DNA from: Lachnospiraceae bacterium
GTDB taxonomy: Bacteria; Bacillota; Clostridia; Lachnospirales; Lachnospiraceae
DNA length: 54,856 bases
Reading direction: 5' to 3'
Assembly (NCBI GenBank): GCA_017938315.1
Contig: JAGBBV010000038.1
Location: forward strand, 1-54,856
Shown: in pieces, positions 22,973 through 31,988 of the stretch
Layout of the letters: the number at the start of each line of letters is the position of its first letter
Position numbering within the stretch: the first letter of the stretch is position 1
The notes under the pieces: model-generated
The model's input: the letters and a program-made list of their open reading frames with translations, nothing else
Told to the model about the DNA's origin: nothing
Databases searched by the model: none
Made by a program: the position numbers and the translations under genes

Positions 22973-24937
22973 ATGGAAGCTAAAATGAATAAGATGGAAG
23001 AACTGATACAGAAATTAAATGAGGCGTCTGAGAGATACTACGGCGGCAAAGAAGAGATCATGTCTAATTTCGAATGGGATGCCATGTTTGATGAGCTTGC
23101 AAAACTGGAGGAAGAAACAGGATATATTTTGCCGGATAGTCCTACCCAGAAGACAGGATATGAGGAGGCGGGCGGAGAGAGAGAGGCACATGAGTTTCCG
23201 GCATTATCTCTTGCAAAGACAAAACAGATTACGGAACTGAAAAAATGGGCAGAAGAGAAAGAGATCTGGCTTTCTTGGAAATTAGACGGTCTTACATTGG
23301 TGCTTACCTATGATAATGGAAGTCTTACCAAGATTCTTACCAGAGGTAATGGAGAAACCGGAACCAATATTACGTATTTAAAGAATGTAATCAAAGGATT
23401 TCCGCTTACCATATCCTATCAGGGGCATTTGGTTGTGCGTGGTGAGGCAACCATATCTTATACAGATTTTGAACTGATTAATGCAATGATAGAAGATGAT
23501 GATGAGAAATATGCAAATCCCAGAAATTTGGCATCGGGAACGCTAAGCCTTGATGATCCGGAAAAGGTAAAGGAGCGCCATGTCCATTTTAATGCATTTA
23601 CTTTAGTTCATATAGATGAAACGATCATATCATGGGGCGAGAGAATGAATTTCCTGGAAAGAGAAGGTTTTACTGTTATTGAAAGGGAAATGCTAAAAGG
23701 AGAACAACTGGATGAAGTGATTGAACGATGGACAAAAAAAGTAGAAACGGGGGAAATGGATATCCCCGTGGATGGACTTGTTATTTGCTATGATGATACG
23801 GAGTATGCTTTAACCGGAAGTGTAACGGGACACCATGCAACGAGAGCAGGATATGCATTTAAATGGCAGGATGTGTCAGCAAAGACGGAACTTTTGTATG
23901 TGGAATGGTCCTGTGCGGCATCTACCATATCACCTGTGGCAGTGTTTGAACCGGTACAACTGGAAGGAACTACCGTATCCAGGGCGTCTCTTTGTAATAT
24001 CAGTGAGATGGAGAGGCTTGGAATCGGTAAGAAATCTACAATAGAAGTAATTAAAGCGAACAAGATTATTCCCAAATGTATTGCGGTATTAAAGGCAGAG
24101 GGTGAATTTGATATTCCGAAGAATTGTCCTGTTTGCGGTGCAGACACAAAGATACATGTCAGTGAAAAGAGTAAAACAAAGACACTACATTGTACCAATC
24201 CTGATTGCAGTGCTAAGCACGGAAAAAAATTTACACGCTTTGTCAGTAAATCAGGAATGGATATTGATGGACTGTCCATTCAAACTATGTTAAAATTTAT
24301 GAATGAAGGATTTATTTCCCGGTTTGCAGATATTTATCATTTGTCGGAACATGCAGAGGAAATCAGACAAATGGAAGGATTCGGGGATAAGTCTTATGAA
24401 AACATGTACAAGGCTATTGAAAAAAGCAGAAATGTGCACCCGGTAAATTTTCTCTATGCATTATGTATTCCAATGATTGGAACAGATGCCGGAAAGAAAA
24501 TTGTTTCCTCGATTGGTTTTGATGGTTTCATGGACAGGCTTCAAAATGGATATGGGTTTGAAGATATTGAAGGAATTGGTCCGGAGAAATCTAACTCGGT
24601 TTTGGAATGGTATGCAAATCCAAAGAATAGAGCCTCTCTTCATAACTTGCTCACAGAGGTGTCTATTGAGCAGGTAGATATGACGGTAAAAGAAGGCGGT
24701 AAATGTGAAGGGCTTACCTTTGTTATTACGGGAGACGTACACTATTATAAGAACAGGGATGAATTTAAAGCTTATGTGGAAGCTTCCGGCGGTAAGGTGA
24801 CAGGTAGTGTAACATCAAAGACGAATTATCTTGTCAATAATGATATTGAGTCTGCTTCTTCCAAAAACCGGAAAGCGAAAGAACTTGGAATACCTATCAT
24901 TTCTGAGGATGAATTTGTAGATAGATTTGTAAAATAG
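22973..24937 (+). CDS. ligA: NAD-dependent DNA ligase
   Basis: A 654-residue bacterial DNA ligase that seals nicks using NAD+. The adenylated lysine is K103 in K-L-D-G (the family more often has K-x-D-G-x-A), then the RGNGETGTN and [10 protein letters not shown] motifs, an OB fold, a four-cysteine zinc finger (CPVCG ... CTNPDC), helix-hairpin-helix repeats and a C-terminal BRCT domain from about residue 580 ([25 protein letters not shown]). ATG 22973 is chosen because AGGAG (22958-22962) is ten bases upstream; the in-frame GTG 22964 is only one base away from it. Confidence 0.93.
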   Translation: MEAKMNKMEELIQKLNEASERYYGGKEEIMSNFEWDAMFDELAKLEEETGYILPDSPTQKTGYEEAGGEREAHEFPALSLAKTKQITELKKWAEEKEIWLSWKLDGLTLVLTYDNGSLTKILTRGNGETGTNITYLKNVIKGFPLTISYQGHLVVRGEATISYTDFELINAMIEDDDEKYANPRNLASGTLSLDDPEKVKERHVHFNAFTLVHIDETIISWGERMNFLEREGFTVIEREMLKGEQLDEVIERWTKKVETGEMDIPVDGLVICYDDTEYALTGSVTGHHATRAGYAFKWQDVSAKTELLYVEWSCAASTISPVAVFEPVQLEGTTVSRASLCNISEMERLGIGKKSTIEVIKANKIIPKCIAVLKAEGEFDIPKNCPVCGADTKIHVSEKSKTKTLHCTNPDCSAKHGKKFTRFVSKSGMDIDGLSIQTMLKFMNEGFISRFADIYHLSEHAEEIRQMEGFGDKSYENMYKAIEKSRNVHPVNFLYALCIPMIGTDAGKKIVSSIGFDGFMDRLQNGYGFEDIEGIGPEKSNSVLEWYANPKNRASLHNLLTEVSIEQVDMTVKEGGKCEGLTFVITGDVHYYKNRDEFKAYVEASGGKVTGSVTSKTNYLVNNDIESASSKNRKAKELGIPIISEDEFVDRFVK

Positions 24938-24965
24938 AAGTAAAACAGAACGGAGCAATAGAAAC

Positions 24966-25871
24966 ATGCCTATTAAAGTACAAAGCGATTTACCTGCAAA
25001 AGGTATATTGGAAAATGAAAATATATTTGTGATGGACGAATACCGGGCAATGCATCAGGACATCAGACCGCTTAAGATATGTATCTTAAATTTGATGCCC
25101 ATTAAGCAGGATACGGAATTGCAACTGCTTAGAGCTTTGTCCAATACACCCCTTCACATAGATGTAACCTTTATGAAAATGAACAGCCATGTTTCACTAA
25201 ATACACCGATTCAACATCTGAACCGTTTTTACAATACTTATGATGAAGTGAAGCATCAAAAGTTTGACGGACTGATTATTACCGGAGCACCGGTAGAACA
25301 GATTTCCTTTGATGAGGTAGATTATTGGCCGGAATTATGTGAGATTATGGAATGGACGAAAACACATGTGACTTCCACCTTACATATATGCTGGGGAGCC
25401 CAGGCCGGGCTGTATTATCATTACGGACTTAAAAAAGTACAGCTTGATAAAAAACTTTTTGGTGTTTACAGGCATAAAGTGATGAACAGAAAGATTCCTT
25501 TGGTAAGAGGATTCGATGATTACTTTATGATACCTCACAGCCGCCATACCACTGTACCGGCAGAGGAGATACATAACTGTGAAGAACTTATGGTACTTGC
25601 GGAATCTGAAGAGGCAGGTGTTCTTCTTTGTATGTCAGAAGAAGGAAAACAGATTTTCGTGATGGGTCATCCGGAATATGACAGGTACACTCTGCATAAT
25701 GAATATCAGAGAGACAAAGGAAAAGGTCTTCCCATTGATATGCCGAAGAATTATTATCCTGACGATGATGATACAAAGAAACCCGATTTGCAGTGGCGTT
25801 CCCACAGCAATAATTTGTATTCAAATTGGCTCAATTATTATGTATATCAGATAACGCCGTATGAACTGTAA
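24966..25871 (+). CDS. metAA: homoserine O-acyltransferase (acetyl-CoA type)
   Basis: A 301-residue MetA-family enzyme that activates homoserine for methionine synthesis. The catalytic Cys142 sits in HICWGAQAG, and the conserved MGHPEYD stretch near residue 235 supplies the His and Glu. Residue 111 is Glu (TGAPVEQ): in characterised MetA enzymes Glu111 goes with acetyl-CoA and Gly111 with succinyl-CoA, so homoserine O-acetyltransferase activity is predicted despite the traditional name. CGGAG precedes the ATG; the gene is 28 bases after ligA. No SAM riboswitch or T-box is visible upstream. Confidence 0.93.
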   Translation: MPIKVQSDLPAKGILENENIFVMDEYRAMHQDIRPLKICILNLMPIKQDTELQLLRALSNTPLHIDVTFMKMNSHVSLNTPIQHLNRFYNTYDEVKHQKFDGLIITGAPVEQISFDEVDYWPELCEIMEWTKTHVTSTLHICWGAQAGLYYHYGLKKVQLDKKLFGVYRHKVMNRKIPLVRGFDDYFMIPHSRHTTVPAEEIHNCEELMVLAESEEAGVLLCMSEEGKQIFVMGHPEYDRYTLHNEYQRDKGKGLPIDMPKNYYPDDDDTKKPDLQWRSHSNNLYSNWLNYYVYQITPYEL

Positions 25872-25918
25872 AAATTCATATTTGAAAATACACAGTCTAC
25901 AAAAGAAAGGTGCGGATT

Positions 25919-26608
25919 ATGAAAAATATAATGGACGTGCTTTATTATTTGGAAGAGTTTAACGAAGTATCGGTGGCGGTACGGTTAATTCTTGCCACGA
26001 TTATGGGCGGGATTATCGGTATGGAGCGTGGTGCTACCAGGCATGCGGCCGGGCTTAGGACTTTTATACTGGTTTGTGTGGGAGCAGCGCTTGCACAGAT
26101 TGTGAATATCCACCTTGTACTTACCTATGGAACAGGCGATCCGGTCAGACTGGCACAAGGTGTGATTAACGGAATCGGATTTTTGGGCGTAGGGACCATT
26201 GTTGTTACCGGGAGCAGTCACATTAAAGGACTGACTACTGCAGCTACGCTGTGGACCACAGCAGTACTTGGCATTTCCATAGGTTCCGGATATATTTATT
26301 CTTCTGTTATCACGTTTGCCTTAATTATGGTAGCTATTAAGCTAATGGCAGGTTTCAGCCGCAAACAGATGTTGCATAACCGCATATTACAAGTGAAGAT
26401 AGAAGTGAGCGGTGATAGTGGTATCAAAAATATAGTAGAGTATTTGCATAAGCATGGTTACCGGATTACAGAAATTGATAAAAGAAGAAATGACGACAAG
26501 ATATTACTTGGGATGGACATTGATTTAGGGAAAAAGATAAACCATGATGGTGTAATTGAAGAGATTTACGGACTTGATGACGTGGACTTTGTAATGGAAA
26601 TTTTTTGA
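25919..26608 (+). CDS. MgtC/SapB family membrane protein
   Basis: A 229-residue protein with about five N-terminal helices carrying the family signatures IGMERGATRHAAGLRTF, GVINGIGFLGVGTIV and GLTTAATLWTTAVLG. A C-terminal soluble ACT-like tail of about 75 residues follows. MgtC proteins support growth in low Mg2+ and modulate ATP synthase or phosphate uptake in some pathogens; in Clostridia the role is open. ATG 25919 is chosen over in-frame GTG 25910 because AAGAAAGG overlaps that GTG and sits eight bases before the ATG. Confidence 0.9.
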   Translation: MKNIMDVLYYLEEFNEVSVAVRLILATIMGGIIGMERGATRHAAGLRTFILVCVGAALAQIVNIHLVLTYGTGDPVRLAQGVINGIGFLGVGTIVVTGSSHIKGLTTAATLWTTAVLGISIGSGYIYSSVITFALIMVAIKLMAGFSRKQMLHNRILQVKIEVSGDSGIKNIVEYLHKHGYRITEIDKRRNDDKILLGMDIDLGKKINHDGVIEEIYGLDDVDFVMEIF

Positions 26609-26630
26609 AATACGATAGGAGAGAGGGAAT

Positions 26631-28265
26631 ATGGGAATTACTAAGAGAAGTTTAAAGAGAGCATTAGCAGTGACACTGGCAGTGATATTAGGTGTTACAG
26701 TGACCGGATTATCATCAGTCGGAGAAATGAGCGTACAGGCATCGGGGAGACCGGTTTCCATTGATTCCTGTCTGATTTCGGGAACGGATGTAGTTTGCCA
26801 ATTGAGTGCAAAGAGTGTTCCTTCCGGTGATGACGGCAATTTTTATATTTATGCAGATGAAGTGTATCAGGATGGTCCTACGGGACAGATTGTGGCGACT
26901 GTTAAAGCAGGAAAGTCTGCTACGGCAGTTTTTCCGTTAAATCACAATACGCCGGAATCAAATTTAAGCCGGAAATTTTTGGTTGCAATTAAAAGAGACG
27001 GACAGATGATACAGGTCAGCGATGAGCACTATATTACCAATCCGGAAGCAATGGCGGCCTTTACATCTGTGCGGATGACGGTGGGAATCAAAGGTTTATT
27101 GCCTGATGTCACACGCTTGTCAACAAAAGAAATTCAGGATTTGGGCATTCAGCAGGCTGTTTATAATATGTGTGTGGATGATATCTGCTCTGATGTTTCT
27201 GTGCCTGGAGCTATTCCCTTTGCATATAATGGACAGACCTATTACTTTGATGGAACGACAGTAAAAAGCTACGATTCCCTAATCAAACATATGAATAACA
27301 ACGGTATTCAGGTTACTATGGTGCTTTTAAATAATGGAAAAGGTGCCTTTTCCCAAGATTTGGTACATCCACTTGCAAAAGACGGGACAGAGTGTCCGGG
27401 ATATGCACTGAATGTGGCGGAAGCAGCTGGTACTAATCACTTGAAGGCGATTGGTGCTTTCTTAGGACAGAGATATTCCGGCACATTAGGATACGGACAG
27501 GTTGATAATTGGATTTTGGGAAATGAAGTAAATGCAAGAACATCTTGGTGGTATATCAACTCAGATTCTTTGGAATTAAATGTAAATACCTATGTAAAAG
27601 CATTTCGTATTATTTATAATGAAATGAAAAGTATGAACGCTAGTGTCCAAATATATAATTCCATTGATCAGGAATGGAACAGAAAGTCAAATGCCGGCAG
27701 CTTTCTTGCTAAGGAATATTTAGATAAGTTCAACTATTTTATGATCCGTGAAGGAAATATTGATTGGGGACTTTCCTATCATCCGTATAACTCACCGTTA
27801 TATGACCCTTATGCATGGCATGGGCTGGCAGAATGGGTACATGAAGGACTTACCACACCATATATTACGATGCAAAATATTGATATATTAATTAATTATA
27901 TGCATCGTCCTGAATTTTTGAATCCGGCAGGAGAAGTGAGAAGCATTTCCCTTGCGGAGGTGGGATTCACATCTAGTTTCGGTACGGCAGAGCAGGAGGC
28001 TTCTGTTGCTTATGGTTACTTAAAAGCAGCATCCCTTCCTGATGTCGACGCTTTTATGCTGTTCCGCCATACGGATAATGCACATGAAATGACAAGTAAT
28101 CTGGCTTTAGGTCTTGTGGATTTGGAAGGAAATAAAAAGCCGGCATACACAATCTACAAAAATCTTGGTACAGAAAATGAAGCATCTGCAAAAGCAAGAG
28201 CATCACAAATTATAGGAATGGATATCGACCAGATGATTAGCCAGAACATTATCTGGACCAGATAA
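26631..28265 (+). CDS. secreted DUF5722 glycoside-hydrolase-like protein
   Basis: A 544-residue exported protein. A Sec signal peptide (charged start, hydrophobic core VTLAVILGVTVTGL, cleavage after VQA) is followed by a small beta domain and a TIM-barrel matching DUF5722. N298-E299 (LGNEVN) looks like the acid/base at the end of strand 4, and E443 (SLAEVGF) like the nucleophile at strand 7 of clan GH-A glycosidases. Cell-surface polysaccharide cleavage is therefore likely, but the substrate is unknown and the family has no agreed activity that I can cite. There is no anchoring signal. It follows mgtC by 22 bases with a GGAGAGAGGG site. Confidence 0.82.
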   Translation: MGITKRSLKRALAVTLAVILGVTVTGLSSVGEMSVQASGRPVSIDSCLISGTDVVCQLSAKSVPSGDDGNFYIYADEVYQDGPTGQIVATVKAGKSATAVFPLNHNTPESNLSRKFLVAIKRDGQMIQVSDEHYITNPEAMAAFTSVRMTVGIKGLLPDVTRLSTKEIQDLGIQQAVYNMCVDDICSDVSVPGAIPFAYNGQTYYFDGTTVKSYDSLIKHMNNNGIQVTMVLLNNGKGAFSQDLVHPLAKDGTECPGYALNVAEAAGTNHLKAIGAFLGQRYSGTLGYGQVDNWILGNEVNARTSWWYINSDSLELNVNTYVKAFRIIYNEMKSMNASVQIYNSIDQEWNRKSNAGSFLAKEYLDKFNYFMIREGNIDWGLSYHPYNSPLYDPYAWHGLAEWVHEGLTTPYITMQNIDILINYMHRPEFLNPAGEVRSISLAEVGFTSSFGTAEQEASVAYGYLKAASLPDVDAFMLFRHTDNAHEMTSNLALGLVDLEGNKKPAYTIYKNLGTENEASAKARASQIIGMDIDQMISQNIIWTR

Positions 28266-28295
28266 AAGTAATCATATAAGGAAGGAGGTAAAGGC

Positions 28296-28820
28296 ATGAA
28301 ACCAATTGAGGAATACGTCAGAAGTATTCCAAACTTTCCTGAGGAAGGTATTATTTTCAGGGATGTAACCAGTGTTTTACAGGATGCTGACGGACTGAAA
28401 CTTGCCATTGACTCAATGATTGCGTTGCTTGACGGGATAGAATTTGATGTGATTGTGGGAACGGAATCAAGAGGATTTATCTTTGGGGTACCAATTGCCT
28501 ATGTACTTGGCAAACCGTTTATACCGGCAAGAAAGAAAGGAAAACTTCCATGTGAAACCATATCCATGCAGTACGATTTGGAGTACGGAAGCGCAGAGAT
28601 TGAAATGCATAAAGATGCAATTCTTCCGGGACAAAAAGTTGTACTTGTGGATGACCTCATTGCAACGGGAGGAACCATTGAAGCCTGTGCGAGATTAGTA
28701 GAAGCACTTGGCGGAGAAGTGGTAAAACTTATTTTCCTGATGGAGCTTGCCGGACTAAAAGGCAGGGAGAAACTTCAGAAATATGACGTTGCATCAGTAA
28801 TTACTTATGAAGGTAAATAG
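28296..28820 (+). CDS. apt: adenine phosphoribosyltransferase
   Basis: A 174-residue purine-salvage enzyme converting adenine and PRPP to AMP. The PRPP-binding motif is VVLVDDLIATGGT (residues about 114-126), and the adenine-type signatures SIPNFPEEGIIFRD and ESRGFIFG are present. GGAGG precedes the ATG. The NCS2 purine permease gene follows after 13 bases, so base uptake and salvage are co-expressed. There is no room for a purine riboswitch in the 30-base upstream gap. Confidence 0.95.
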   Translation: MKPIEEYVRSIPNFPEEGIIFRDVTSVLQDADGLKLAIDSMIALLDGIEFDVIVGTESRGFIFGVPIAYVLGKPFIPARKKGKLPCETISMQYDLEYGSAEIEMHKDAILPGQKVVLVDDLIATGGTIEACARLVEALGGEVVKLIFLMELAGLKGREKLQKYDVASVITYEGK

Positions 28821-28833
28821 GGAGGAGTAAAAA

Positions 28834-30192
28834 ATGTTAGAAAAGTTTTTTAAACTGAAAGAAAACAACACAACAGTAAAAGTTGAAGTGGTAGCAGGTA
28901 TTACAACATTTATGACAATGGCGTATATTCTTGCAGTTAACCCCACCATGCTTGGTGATGCAGGTATGGACAGAACAGCAGTGCTTATCGCTACATGCTT
29001 AGCATCCTTTATTGGAACACTTGCAATGGCACTTCTTGCAAACTATCCCTTTGCACTTGCTCCGGGAATGGGACTTAACGCATATTTTGCATACACGGTA
29101 TGTGGCGTGATGGGATATTCCTGGCAGGTTGCATTAATGGCAGTATTTATTGAAGGTCTTATATTTATTGCATTATCACTTACCAATGTACGTGAAGCAA
29201 TCTTCAATGCCATTCCCAGTACATTGAAAAAAGGTGTTGGTGCAGGTATTGGTTTATTTATTGCCTTTATCGGTCTGCAGGGAGCTAAATTGGTAGTTGC
29301 CAATTCCTCAACACTTGTTACTTATGTAGATTTTACAGGTGAGTGGCATACAAAAGGTATCTGTGCTGTTCTTGCATTAATTGGTCTTATGATTACAGCT
29401 ATTTTATATGCAAAAGGTATTAAGGCATCCATCCTAATCGGTATTATTGCAACGTGGGTGCTTGGTATGATTGCCCAGGCTTGCGGCATTTATGTAGTAG
29501 ATATTGAAGGAGGTTTCTATTCCTTATATCCCACATTTGCACTGACTGATTTCACAGCACTTGGTAAAACATTCGGACAGTGCTTTACAGCAGATTTTAG
29601 TGGTGTAGGTGTATTTAACTTTATTGTAATTTTATTATCTTTCCTGTTTGTAGATATTTTTGATACACTTGGAACATTAATCGGTGTATCTACCAAAGCA
29701 AATATGCTTGATAAGGATGAAAAACTTCCCAGAATTAAACCCGCACTCTTAGCAGATGCTATTGCAACCAGTGCAGGTGCTGTTCTTGGTACATCCACAA
29801 CCACAACATTTGTAGAAAGTTCAGCCGGTGTAGGAGCAGGCGCAAGAACAGGTCTTGCATCTGTAGTAACAGGATTCTTATTCCTGATTGCTATTTTCTT
29901 TGCACCTATCTTTACGGCAATTCCGGGATTTGCTACAGCTCCGGCACTTATTTTCGTGGGCTTCCTTATGGTATCTGCTATCTTAAAGGTAGATTTCGAA
30001 GATGTAACAGAAGCAGTTCCCGCATACCTTTGTTTCCTGGCAATGCCTCTTATGTACAGCATTTCCGAAGGTATTGCAATCGGAGTTGTTTCCTATGTAA
30101 TTATTAACCTTGCATGCGGTAAGGCTAAGAAGATTACACCTCTTATGTATGTGCTTGCAGTATTGTTTGTTTGTAAATATATTTTCTTATAG
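28834..30192 (+). CDS. NCS2 family purine permease (AzgA/PbuG type)
   Basis: A 452-residue permease with about 13-14 helices. Family stretches include TTFMTMAYILAVNP, APGMGLNAYFAYTV, FVDIFDTLGTLIGV and TSTTTTFVESSAGVGAGART. These match proton-coupled adenine, guanine and hypoxanthine importers of the AzgA/PbuG group. Pairing with apt favours adenine uptake. GGGAGGAG precedes ATG 28834. A terminator follows. Confidence 0.93.
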   Translation: MLEKFFKLKENNTTVKVEVVAGITTFMTMAYILAVNPTMLGDAGMDRTAVLIATCLASFIGTLAMALLANYPFALAPGMGLNAYFAYTVCGVMGYSWQVALMAVFIEGLIFIALSLTNVREAIFNAIPSTLKKGVGAGIGLFIAFIGLQGAKLVVANSSTLVTYVDFTGEWHTKGICAVLALIGLMITAILYAKGIKASILIGIIATWVLGMIAQACGIYVVDIEGGFYSLYPTFALTDFTALGKTFGQCFTADFSGVGVFNFIVILLSFLFVDIFDTLGTLIGVSTKANMLDKDEKLPRIKPALLADAIATSAGAVLGTSTTTTFVESSAGVGAGARTGLASVVTGFLFLIAIFFAPIFTAIPGFATAPALIFVGFLMVSAILKVDFEDVTEAVPAYLCFLAMPLMYSISEGIAIGVVSYVIINLACGKAKKITPLMYVLAVLFVCKYIFL

Positions 30193-30219
30193 TTCATTAT
30201 AAGGAATAAGAAAATTTAA

Positions 30220-30279
30220 GGAGCATCGCAAGGCGTTACGATTTTTTATAATGATAACGTGGAGCGTTGCTCCTTTTTT
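30220..30279 (+). terminator. intrinsic terminator
   Basis: GGAGCATCGC (30220-30229) pairs with GCGTTGCTCC (30264-30273) with one mismatch. An inner CGT/ACG pairing is possible in the long loop, and six T residues follow. It ends the apt-permease operon. Confidence 0.82.
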
Positions 30280-30286
30280 GGTGGAA

Positions 30287-30315
30287 TGGAAAAGATATGT
30301 GTGTTATAGTATAAT
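30287..30315 (+). promoter_or_regulatory. probable promoter for second MATE gene
   Basis: A perfect TATAAT (30310-30315) has a weak -35 box TGGAAA (30287-30292) 17 bases upstream, 35 bases before the start codon. Confidence 0.45.
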
Positions 30316-30350
30316 GTTGTAGAATACGTGACAAATAGTAGGTGGCAGAT

Positions 30351-31709
30351 ATGACGGAAGTAAGCAGGAGACATAATAAAGAAAATATAAAAATCACAAT
30401 AGATATGGCATGGCCGGCAATTTTGGAATCTTTTTTTGTGGCATTTGCAGGACTGGTGGATTCCCTTATGGTGAGTTCACTGGGGGCTTATGCGGTGGCA
30501 GCGGTGGGGCTTACTACCCAGCCAAAATTTCTCGGATTATCCTTGTTCTTTGCGGTTAATGTGGCAGTTTCGGCACTGGTTGCAAGAAGACGTGGTGAAG
30601 GTAGACAGGAAGAGGCTAACCGTATTATGTATACGGCACTGACATTTGTGATTGCAGCCGCAGTGGTGCTGAGTGTATCCCTTGTTCTTTTGGCCGGTCC
30701 TATTATCACATTATGTGGCTCTACGCCGGAAACACATGATACAGCAGTAATTTATTTCCAAATTATTATGGGTGGTATGATTTTTAACTGTGTACAGATG
30801 TGTATTAACTCTGCACAGCGTGGAGCCGGAAATACTAAGATTACCATGCGTACAAATATTACGTCCAATACAGTGAATATAATCGGCAATTATTTATTGA
30901 TTGAAGGACATTTCGGTTTCCCTGCATTGGGTATCCATGGTGCTGCTATTGCGACAGTGTTCGGTACAGTAGTAGCTTGCGTGATGAGCATAATATCTAT
31001 AACTAAGCCGGCGGGGTTTATCAGTATACCATTTATTTTTAAAAATAAGATTAGACCGGCATTTAGTACGTTTATAAATTTAGTAAAAATCGGTTACAGT
31101 GTTTTCTTTGAACAAATCTTAATGAGGATCGGATTTATGATGACTGCAGTAATGGCAGCAAAGCAAGGAACAGATGCCATGGCAGCACATCAGGTTGGAA
31201 TGAACATCATGGGTCTGTCATTTTCCTTTGGAGATGGCTTGCAATCGGCGGCGGTTGCCTTGATTGGCCGGAGCTTGGGGCAGGGAAATCAGGAACTTGC
31301 CAAGGAGTATGGGCGCATCTGCAGATGGATTGGCGGAATCATTTCCGTATTTCTTGCAATAGTATACTTTACGGGAGCAAGGACACTACTTCGCCTGTTC
31401 TTTGAAGAAGAGCATATTGTAGAAATTGGCGTGGGAATTATGTATGTGATAATATTTGTAGTAGTATTTCAGATTAGTCAGGTTATTTATATGGGATGCT
31501 TAAGAGGTGCCGGTGATACGTTTTATACAGCAATGGCATCTACCATAAGTGTTACCATAATCCGTACCGGTGCGTCTTATATTTTCGGCTATATGCTTGG
31601 ATTTGGAATTGTGGGAATCTGGCTTGGCGTTTTAGCAGATCAGATTTCAAGATTTATTTTTGCATCAACACGTTTCAAGGCCGGTAAGTGGACTCAAATA
31701 AAAATCTAG
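30351..31709 (+). CDS. MATE family efflux transporter
   Basis: A 452-residue twelve-helix antiporter of the MATE superfamily with the typical internal duplication. Visible stretches are MAWPAILESFFVAFAGLVDSLMV, trimmed here to its meaning as the first helix, plus QRGAGNTKI in the first half and LRGAGDTFY in the second. It probably exports organic cations or drugs with Na+ or H+; the substrate is unknown. ATG 30351 is preferred to in-frame GTG 30342 because GTAGGTGG is better spaced from the ATG. It is only loosely similar to the MATE protein at 17761, so the two are not a recent duplication. Confidence 0.9.
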   Translation: MTEVSRRHNKENIKITIDMAWPAILESFFVAFAGLVDSLMVSSLGAYAVAAVGLTTQPKFLGLSLFFAVNVAVSALVARRRGEGRQEEANRIMYTALTFVIAAAVVLSVSLVLLAGPIITLCGSTPETHDTAVIYFQIIMGGMIFNCVQMCINSAQRGAGNTKITMRTNITSNTVNIIGNYLLIEGHFGFPALGIHGAAIATVFGTVVACVMSIISITKPAGFISIPFIFKNKIRPAFSTFINLVKIGYSVFFEQILMRIGFMMTAVMAAKQGTDAMAAHQVGMNIMGLSFSFGDGLQSAAVALIGRSLGQGNQELAKEYGRICRWIGGIISVFLAIVYFTGARTLLRLFFEEEHIVEIGVGIMYVIIFVVVFQISQVIYMGCLRGAGDTFYTAMASTISVTIIRTGASYIFGYMLGFGIVGIWLGVLADQISRFIFASTRFKAGKWTQIKI

Positions 31710-31757
31710 TTTAAGACGTAGGGATGTTAATATAACGTTAAGTTTTTTTGGAATTTC
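31710..31757 (+). other. short spacer after the MATE gene
   Basis: The spacer is AT-rich with a T-run at 31743-31749. I see no convincing stem before it, so termination of the MATE transcript here is uncertain. Confidence 0.4.
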
Positions 31758-31786
31758 TTGATTAATGGCGAAAAAAATCGTATTTT
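31758..31786 (+). promoter_or_regulatory. promoter for Mn2+ riboswitch transcript
   Basis: TTGATT (31758-31763) and TATTTT (31781-31786) are 17 bases apart. Transcription would start near 31793, just before the aptamer. Confidence 0.65.
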
Positions 31787-31795
31787 AATAAGAAT

Positions 31796-31888
31796 GAAAG
31801 GGAGTAGCTGGCACCAAATGGTGTTCGTGAAGCCGTCAATACGATTCTTAATAGAATCCGGTTTTGTGAGTAAGTAGCGAGACTTTTG
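31796..31888 (+). ncRNA. yybP-ykoY manganese riboswitch aptamer
   Basis: The conserved blocks of this aptamer occur in order: AAAGGGAGTAGC at the 5' side of P1, a P2 hairpin arm, the loop GCCGTCAATACGA, a GATTC-N6-GAATC hairpin leading into ATCCGG, then GTAGCGAGACTTTT closing P1. This class senses Mn2+ and usually turns on manganese-export genes. The 3' P1 strand GCGAGAC is also the first arm of the terminator that follows, so ligand-stabilised P1 would block the terminator and switch the antiporter on. The gene start is 100 bases downstream. Confidence 0.93.
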
Positions 31889-31921
31889 TTGTAAAATTTT
31901 ACGACAGGGGTTTCGTTTTTT
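31878..31921 (+). terminator. riboswitch-controlled terminator
   Basis: CGAGAC (31878-31883) pairs with GTTTCG (31910-31915), and GTTGTAAAA with TTTTACGAC inside it, each with a G-T pair; six T residues follow. It overlaps the 3' P1 strand of the aptamer, so aptamer and terminator exclude each other. Confidence 0.88.
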
Positions 31922-31988
31922 GTTGCCCAAAAGAGATATACGAGAGAAAACAAAAGAAGAAACTCTTGCAAATAAGGAGGAAAATAAA

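Noticed and set aside
24938-24965. SAM riboswitch before metA
   Set aside because: Only 28 bases separate ligA and metA; no aptamer could fit.
28266-28295. Purine riboswitch before apt and the purine permease
   Set aside because: The gap is 30 bases and holds only the ribosome site.
17761-31709. Two MATE genes as a recent duplication
   Set aside because: The proteins align only through general family motifs and lie 11 kb apart with unrelated neighbours.
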